Source of the DNA: Oscillospiraceae bacterium
GTDB lineage: Bacteria; Bacillota; Clostridia; Oscillospirales; Oscillospiraceae
Direction of reading: 5' to 3'
DNA: 35,287 bases
Assembly: GCA_021771265.1 (NCBI GenBank)
Contig: JAETPK010000014.1
Span: 1 to 35,287 of the forward strand
Part shown: positions 31,904 through 35,287 of the stretch, in pieces
How the letters are laid out: every line of letters starts with the position of its first letter
How positions within the stretch are numbered: the stretch's first letter is position 1
Notes under the pieces: model-generated
Databases searched by the model: none
What the model saw: only the letters and a program-made list of their open reading frames with translations
What the model was told of the DNA's origin: nothing
Translations under genes and position numbers: made by a program

Positions 31904-31937
31904 AAGGACGGGACTGCCCTATGGCAGTCCCGTCCTT
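31904..31937 (-). terminator. Terminator between the binding-protein gene and nupOPQ
   Basis: AAGGACGGGACTGCC (31904-31918), loop CTAT, and a perfect 15-bp complementary arm (31923-31937). The minus-strand tail TTCCTTTCCC is only moderately T-rich, so it may be a partial terminator giving more binding protein than ATPase and permease. Confidence 0.75.
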
Positions 31938-31950
31938 GGAACCGGAAAAT

Positions 31951-33231
31951 TTAGTTGTTGTTCAGCTCCGTGATACCGTCGATGCGCAGCGCGAAATAGG
32001 GAGCGGAGCGCAGAACGGATTCCACGAAGGCGCCGTCCTCGATGGCCTCCCCGGCGTCGTTGACCCAGTCGCCGTTGGTGTCCAGACCGAAGGCGGAGGT
32101 GACATGACCATCGGCATCCACCTGGTAAGAGCCGTCGGCAGCGGGCTGGCAGGTGAACTTGGAGGTGTCGAACACCTTCAGGCTGCCGTCCTTGATGCCG
32201 GCCCAAGCGGCGTCCACGGCCTCCTGGGTGCCCTCGGCGCAGCTGCCGCCCAGAGCGGAGATCATCACGGCGCCGTCAGCGTAGCCGCAGGCGAAATCGG
32301 TGGGCAGCTCCTCGCCGGCGAGGAACTTCTCCAGCATGTGCTTATACAGCACGGACCAGTTGTTCTGGGCGGAGGTCAGAGCGGCGTCGGGAGCCACGGA
32401 CAGCATGTCGATGTTGTAGCCCACGGAGTAGGCGACGGTGCCCTTCCCCAGAGCTTCCTGCACAGCGGAGGGAGCGCCGGTGGAGTCAGCGTGCTGGCCG
32501 ATGATGACGCAGCCGCGGGCCATCAGGGCGTTGGCGGTCTCAGCCTCCTTGGGGGGGTCGTACCAGGAGTTGGTGTACTGCACATCCATGTGGGCCTCGG
32601 GAACGATGGACTGGATGCCCAGCAGGAACGCGGTGTAGCCGCAGACAACCTCAGCATAGGGGTAGGCGCCCACATAACCCACATAGGGGTCGGAGATGGT
32701 GCCGGCGTCCATCAGCTCCTTGAGCTTCATGCCTGCCACCACGCCGGAGACGTAGCGGGACTCATAGGTATAGGGGAACATGTTCTTGTAGTTGCTCAGG
32801 CCGGAAGTGGCGGCCAGGTCGCCGGTGCAGGCGACGAACGTGACGGCGGGATACTCCTCGGCGGCAGCCTGCATGTGCATCTGGTGGCCGTAGGAGTCGG
32901 AGAAGATGATGCTGCAGCCCTGCTCCGCCAGGTCAACGGCGGTATCCTGGCAGGTCTCATCCTCGGGAATGTTGTACTTGAACACCACCTGGGTGTCCAC
33001 GTCGATGCCCAGCTCTTCGCAGGCGGCGGTCAGGCCCTCAATGTGGGCGGCGTCATAGCCGGAGTTGATGTCGTGGACGCAGATCAGGCCGATCTTCACG
33101 TCGGAAACAGAACTCTCCTCAGTGGGGGTCTCATTGGGGGTCTCAGCGGGAGCCTCTTCTTTTTTCTCACCGCAGGCGGCCAGGGACAGCGCCATGGTCA
33201 GGGCGAGAAGCGTTGCAAGGAACTTCTTCAT
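31951..33231 (-). CDS. BMP family substrate-binding lipoprotein
   Basis: A 426-residue extracytoplasmic binding protein of the BMP/PnrA (NupN) family, the receptor of the nucleoside ABC importer. The N-terminus MKKFLATLLALTMALSLAAC is a lipoprotein signal peptide with the lipid-modified cysteine at residue 20. A Glu/Pro/Thr-rich linker follows, then the periplasmic-binding fold, with GLICVHDINSGYDAAHIEGL, IIFSDSYGHQ, FPYTYESRYVSGVVAGM and IIGQHADSTGAP. The ATG at 33231 has AAGGAGGA correctly spaced; the frame continues upstream by 14 codons into the leader. It has its own promoter and is separated from nupO by a terminator plus promoter. Purine nucleosides or related ligands are the family expectation. 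Confidence 0.9.
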   Translation of the reverse strand: MKKFLATLLALTMALSLAACGEKKEEAPAETPNETPTEESSVSDVKIGLICVHDINSGYDAAHIEGLTAACEELGIDVDTQVVFKYNIPEDETCQDTAVDLAEQGCSIIFSDSYGHQMHMQAAAEEYPAVTFVACTGDLAATSGLSNYKNMFPYTYESRYVSGVVAGMKLKELMDAGTISDPYVGYVGAYPYAEVVCGYTAFLLGIQSIVPEAHMDVQYTNSWYDPPKEAETANALMARGCVIIGQHADSTGAPSAVQEALGKGTVAYSVGYNIDMLSVAPDAALTSAQNNWSVLYKHMLEKFLAGEELPTDFACGYADGAVMISALGGSCAEGTQEAVDAAWAGIKDGSLKVFDTSKFTCQPAADGSYQVDADGHVTSAFGLDTNGDWVNDAGEAIEDGAFVESVLRSAPYFALRIDGITELNNN

Positions 33232-33296
33232 GTGCAAATCCTCCTTCATAAAATCAAATCCGATATGTTGCAAGTGGAATGACCTTATCTATTGTC

Positions 33297-33325
33297 ATCA
33301 TACAGGGTCGCAGGAAAAAATTCAA
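33297..33325 (-). promoter_or_regulatory. Promoter of the BMP lipoprotein gene
   Basis: Minus strand: TTGAAT (33325-33320), a 17-nt spacer and TATGAT (33302-33297). The leader is about 60 nt, too short for a purine riboswitch. Confidence 0.65.
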
Positions 33326-33421
33326 CCCGATTTTTACTTTTCCACCAAGCGGAAGATATAAAATTTGATGGGCACGGCAGGCGTTTTTTTACAAAAAATA
33401 CAAGCGCGGTAAAATGGTGCC

Positions 33422-33452
33422 AAAAAGGAGCGCGGTATAGCCGCGCTCCTTT
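33422..33452 (-). terminator. Terminator after carbamate kinase
   Basis: AAAGGAGCGCGG (33424-33435) pairs with CCGCGCTCCTTT (33441-33452), loop TATAG. The minus strand continues TT beyond the T-rich stem end. Confidence 0.9.
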
Positions 33453-33474
33453 GGGAAAAATCCTGAACAAGTGC

Positions 33475-34416
33475 TTACAGGGAAATAGAGGTGCCAGTGT
33501 GCCCGGCGATGCCGTCCCGGGCCTTTTCCAGCAGGGTGATGAGGGCGGAACGGCCGGGCTTGCTCTCGGCAAACTGGACGGCGGCCTGGACCTTGGGCAG
33601 CATGGAGCCGGGGGCGAACTGACCCTGGTCTATGTATTCCCGGGCCTGGGTGGGGGTGAGGCTGTCCAGCCACTGTTGGTCAGGTCTGCCGAAGTTGACG
33701 GCCACCTTCTCCACGGCGGTCAAGATCACCAGACAGTCCGCGTCCAGCTGCTGGGCCAGAACGCAGGAGGCGAAGTCCTTATCGATCACGGCGGCTGCGC
33801 CTTTGAGGTGATGTCCCTGGGAGCGGAACACGGGGATTCCGCCGCCGCCGCAGGCCACCACGACCAATCCCGCCTCCACCATGTCCCGGATGGAGTCGAT
33901 CTCCACGATGGACACGGGCCGGGGAGATGCCACCACCCGGCGGTAGCCCCGGCCGGCGTCCTCCACCACCTCGTAACCCCGCTCCGCCACCATTTTTTCC
34001 GCCTCCTGGCGGCTCATGAAGGAGCCGATGGGCTTGGTGGGGTGCTGGAAAGCGGGGTCGTTGGGGTCCACCTCCACCTGGGTCAGCACGGTGGAAACGC
34101 CTTTGACGATGCCGCGGTCCAGAAGCTCTTCCCGCAGGGCGTTTTGCAGGTCATAGCCGATGTAGCCCTGGCTCATGGCCACGCAGACGGACAGGGGGCA
34201 GGGAATGTATTTTTCGGGGTCGGAGCGGGTCAGTTCGGCCATGGCCGCCTGGATCATGCCTACCTGGGGGCCGTTGCCGTGGGCGACCACCACCTCGTGC
34301 CCTTCTTCAATCAAGTCCGCGATGGCACGGGCCGTCTGCTTCACGGCCGCCATCTGCTCGGGAAGATTTTTGCCCAAGGCGTTGCCGCCCAGGGCGATGA
34401 CGATGCGCTTACCCAT
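33475..34416 (-). CDS. arcC: Carbamate kinase
   Basis: Catalyses carbamoyl phosphate + ADP to ATP + carbamate, an energy-yielding last step of arginine, agmatine or purine-derived carbamoyl catabolism. The 313-residue protein has the start MGKRIVIALGGNALG, VVAHGNGPQVGM, the GSFMSRQEAEKM region, VVACGGGGIPVF and the C-terminal GSMLPKVQAAVQF with APGSM, all classical for ArcC/YqeA. A GAGGT site precedes the ATG at 34416. It lies 181 nt downstream of the YgeW-type carbamoyltransferase on the same strand; in Escherichia coli the equivalent yqeA is also in the ygeW cluster, which supports a purine-derived carbamoyl phosphate source. The gap holds several hairpins but no terminator with a T-tract. 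Confidence 0.95.
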   Translation of the reverse strand: MGKRIVIALGGNALGKNLPEQMAAVKQTARAIADLIEEGHEVVVAHGNGPQVGMIQAAMAELTRSDPEKYIPCPLSVCVAMSQGYIGYDLQNALREELLDRGIVKGVSTVLTQVEVDPNDPAFQHPTKPIGSFMSRQEAEKMVAERGYEVVEDAGRGYRRVVASPRPVSIVEIDSIRDMVEAGLVVVACGGGGIPVFRSQGHHLKGAAAVIDKDFASCVLAQQLDADCLVILTAVEKVAVNFGRPDQQWLDSLTPTQAREYIDQGQFAPGSMLPKVQAAVQFAESKPGRSALITLLEKARDGIAGHTGTSISL

Positions 34417-34459
34417 GATGAAATTACCTCACAGAAACAATAAAAGTCCGAAAAGGGGA

Positions 34460-34577
34460 GCGGCAATGCCGCCGCGCCTGATGGCGCGTGCAAGCGTTTT
34501 GCCGAAAGGCAAAACCTTGGCGGAAAAGGAGCCTGGGAATAGCTTTGGCGGGAATACACAAGGATTCCCGCCAAAGC
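34460..34577. repeat. Hairpin-rich gap between ygeW and arcC
   Basis: Four hairpins in 118 bases. They are GCGGC-AAT-GCCGC (34460-34472), CGCGCC-TGAT-GGCGCG (34473-34488), GTTTTGCC-GAAA-GGCAAAAC (34496-34515), and a 14-bp perfect stem GCTTTGGCGGGAAT (34542-34555) with 34564-34577. None is followed by a T-tract on the minus strand. They may stabilise or process the ygeW-arcC transcript, or be a palindromic repeat. Confidence 0.55.
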
Positions 34578-34597
34578 ATGAAATTTGGAAGCAGGGA

Positions 34598-35287
34598 TCA
34601 AAAGTGCTTGCGGCTGCCGCCGTTCTCCATGGCCATCAGGGCGGCCACGGGGTCCTTTACCTTGCTCATCAGGATCATGGCGGCGATGATGTAGGGCTTG
34701 TAGCTGGCCTGCTTGTACAGGGGCACCAGATACCGGTCGAACACGGAGTTGTCCACCTCGCCCTCGGGGCAGCTGAGTCCGGTGATGTCGGCGGGCAGGC
34801 AGTGGAGGTACAGGGCGCTGCCGTCCTTCGTCCGCTTCATCATCTCCTCGGAGCAGGTCCAGTTCTTATACTGGGCGTTCTGGGCCAGCAGCTGCTTTTC
34901 CAGGGCGTCGATGCCGGCCTGGTCGCCGGCCTGATACAGCTTCGTGCGCTGTTCCATGGCGGCGAAGGGAGCCCAGCTCTTGGGATACACGATGTCGGCG
35001 TCCTGGAAGGCCTCCTCCATGGTGGCGACCTTCTTGTAAGAGCCGCCGGAGGCCTCCGCGTTTTTCCGGGCGATGGCCTCCACCTCCGGCATCACGTCGT
35101 AGCCCTCGGGATGGGCCAGGACCACGTCCATGCCGAAGCGGGTCATGAGCCCGATGACGCCCTGGGGCACGGACAGAGGCTTGCCGTAGGAGGGAGAGTA
35201 GGCCCAGGTCATGGCGATCTTCTTGCCCTTCAGATTCTCCACACCGCCGAACTGGTGGATGATGTGCAGCATGTCGGCCATGCACTG
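34598..35287 (-). CDS. ygeW: YgeW-type knotted carbamoyltransferase, 5' end outside window
   Basis: C-terminal about 229 residues of a carbamoyltransferase. The sequence matches the YgeW group rather than ornithine carbamoyltransferase: HIIHQFGGVENLKGKKI, MTWAYSPSYGKPLSVPQG, MTRFGMDVVLAHPEGYDVM, ADIVYPKSWAPFAAMEQRT, and LYLHCLPADITGLSCPEGEV, with the HCLP motif of the superfamily. The N-terminal carbamoyl-phosphate domain, with its STRT-type motif, lies beyond base 35287, and the ATG seen near 35281 is internal. YgeW belongs to the ygeW-ygeX-ygeY-hyuA-yqeA gene set linked to anaerobic purine breakdown; the true substrate is debated. Carbamate kinase follows directly. Confidence 0.88.
   Translation of the reverse strand, partial: QCMADMLHIIHQFGGVENLKGKKIAMTWAYSPSYGKPLSVPQGVIGLMTRFGMDVVLAHPEGYDVMPEVEAIARKNAEASGGSYKKVATMEEAFQDADIVYPKSWAPFAAMEQRTKLYQAGDQAGIDALEKQLLAQNAQYKNWTCSEEMMKRTKDGSALYLHCLPADITGLSCPEGEVDNSVFDRYLVPLYKQASYKPYIIAAMILMSKVKDPVAALMAMENGGSRKHF

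Noticed and set aside
33232-33296. Purine riboswitch in the BMP lipoprotein leader
   Set aside because: The leader is about 60 nt and has none of the conserved junction sequences.

Overview
The window looks like chromosomal DNA of a fairly GC-rich anaerobic member of the Clostridia, most like gut Oscillospiraceae/Oscillospirales. This is an inference from the gene set: the ylxM-ffh-rpsP-khpA order, a YmfF/YmfH-type M16 pair, a DUF4317 protein, a DUF819 carrier, a BMP/NupOPQ-type transporter and YgeW next to carbamate kinase. Strong Shine-Dalgarno sites, sigma-A-type promoters and some TTG/GTG starts fit this. No phage, transposase, CRISPR array or rRNA was found.

Layout. 1-2400: a divergent vitamin-salvage pair, type II pantothenate kinase (CoA) and nicotinate phosphoribosyltransferase (NAD). 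2400-7470: cardiolipin synthase, then a TtcA-type tRNA thiolase and a 785-residue cysteine-rich Sel1-repeat protein. 7500-8160: a tRNA-Gln(CTG) with its own promoter and terminator, and a 60-residue orphan protein. 8170-10380: a Cof-type HAD phosphatase divergent from an M18 aminopeptidase. 10550-14435: a small uncharacterised protein and a large, lower-GC, sortase-anchored surface protein with VWA and DUF11 domains. 14475-17140: a DUF4317 protein and an Orn/Lys/Arg decarboxylase. 17137-20050 (minus): an ABM-fold monooxygenase and the ylxM-ffh-rpsP-khpA operon. 20135-22464: a DUF819 membrane protein and an M19 dipeptidase. 22600-27100: YmfF/YmfH-like M16 proteins, lgt and folD, facing a PAP2 phosphatase. 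27850-35287 (minus): a nucleoside-type BMP ABC transporter (binding lipoprotein, ATPase, two permeases), carbamate kinase and a YgeW-type carbamoyltransferase cut by the window end.

How the genes may work together. The right end (purine/nucleoside importer, YgeW, carbamate kinase) resembles part of the anaerobic purine/urate-degradation loci of gut bacteria, in which a carbamoyl group is converted to carbamoyl phosphate and then to ATP; this is inference, because the diagnostic partners lie outside the window. DUF819 plus M19 dipeptidase suggests uptake and hydrolysis of a dipeptide or D-amino-acid-containing compound. The central operons are housekeeping: protein targeting, lipoprotein maturation, folate.

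The least explained parts are non-coding. They are a 90-bp direct repeat carrying a duplicated gene end and terminator around four consecutive hairpins (27854-28179), two mutually exclusive hairpins in the surface-protein leader (11062-11108), a folded element with an alternative hairpin (22465-22534), a hairpin-rich gap between ygeW and arcC (34460-34577), and a 94-nt inverted-repeat element abutting the ffh stop codon (18147-18240).
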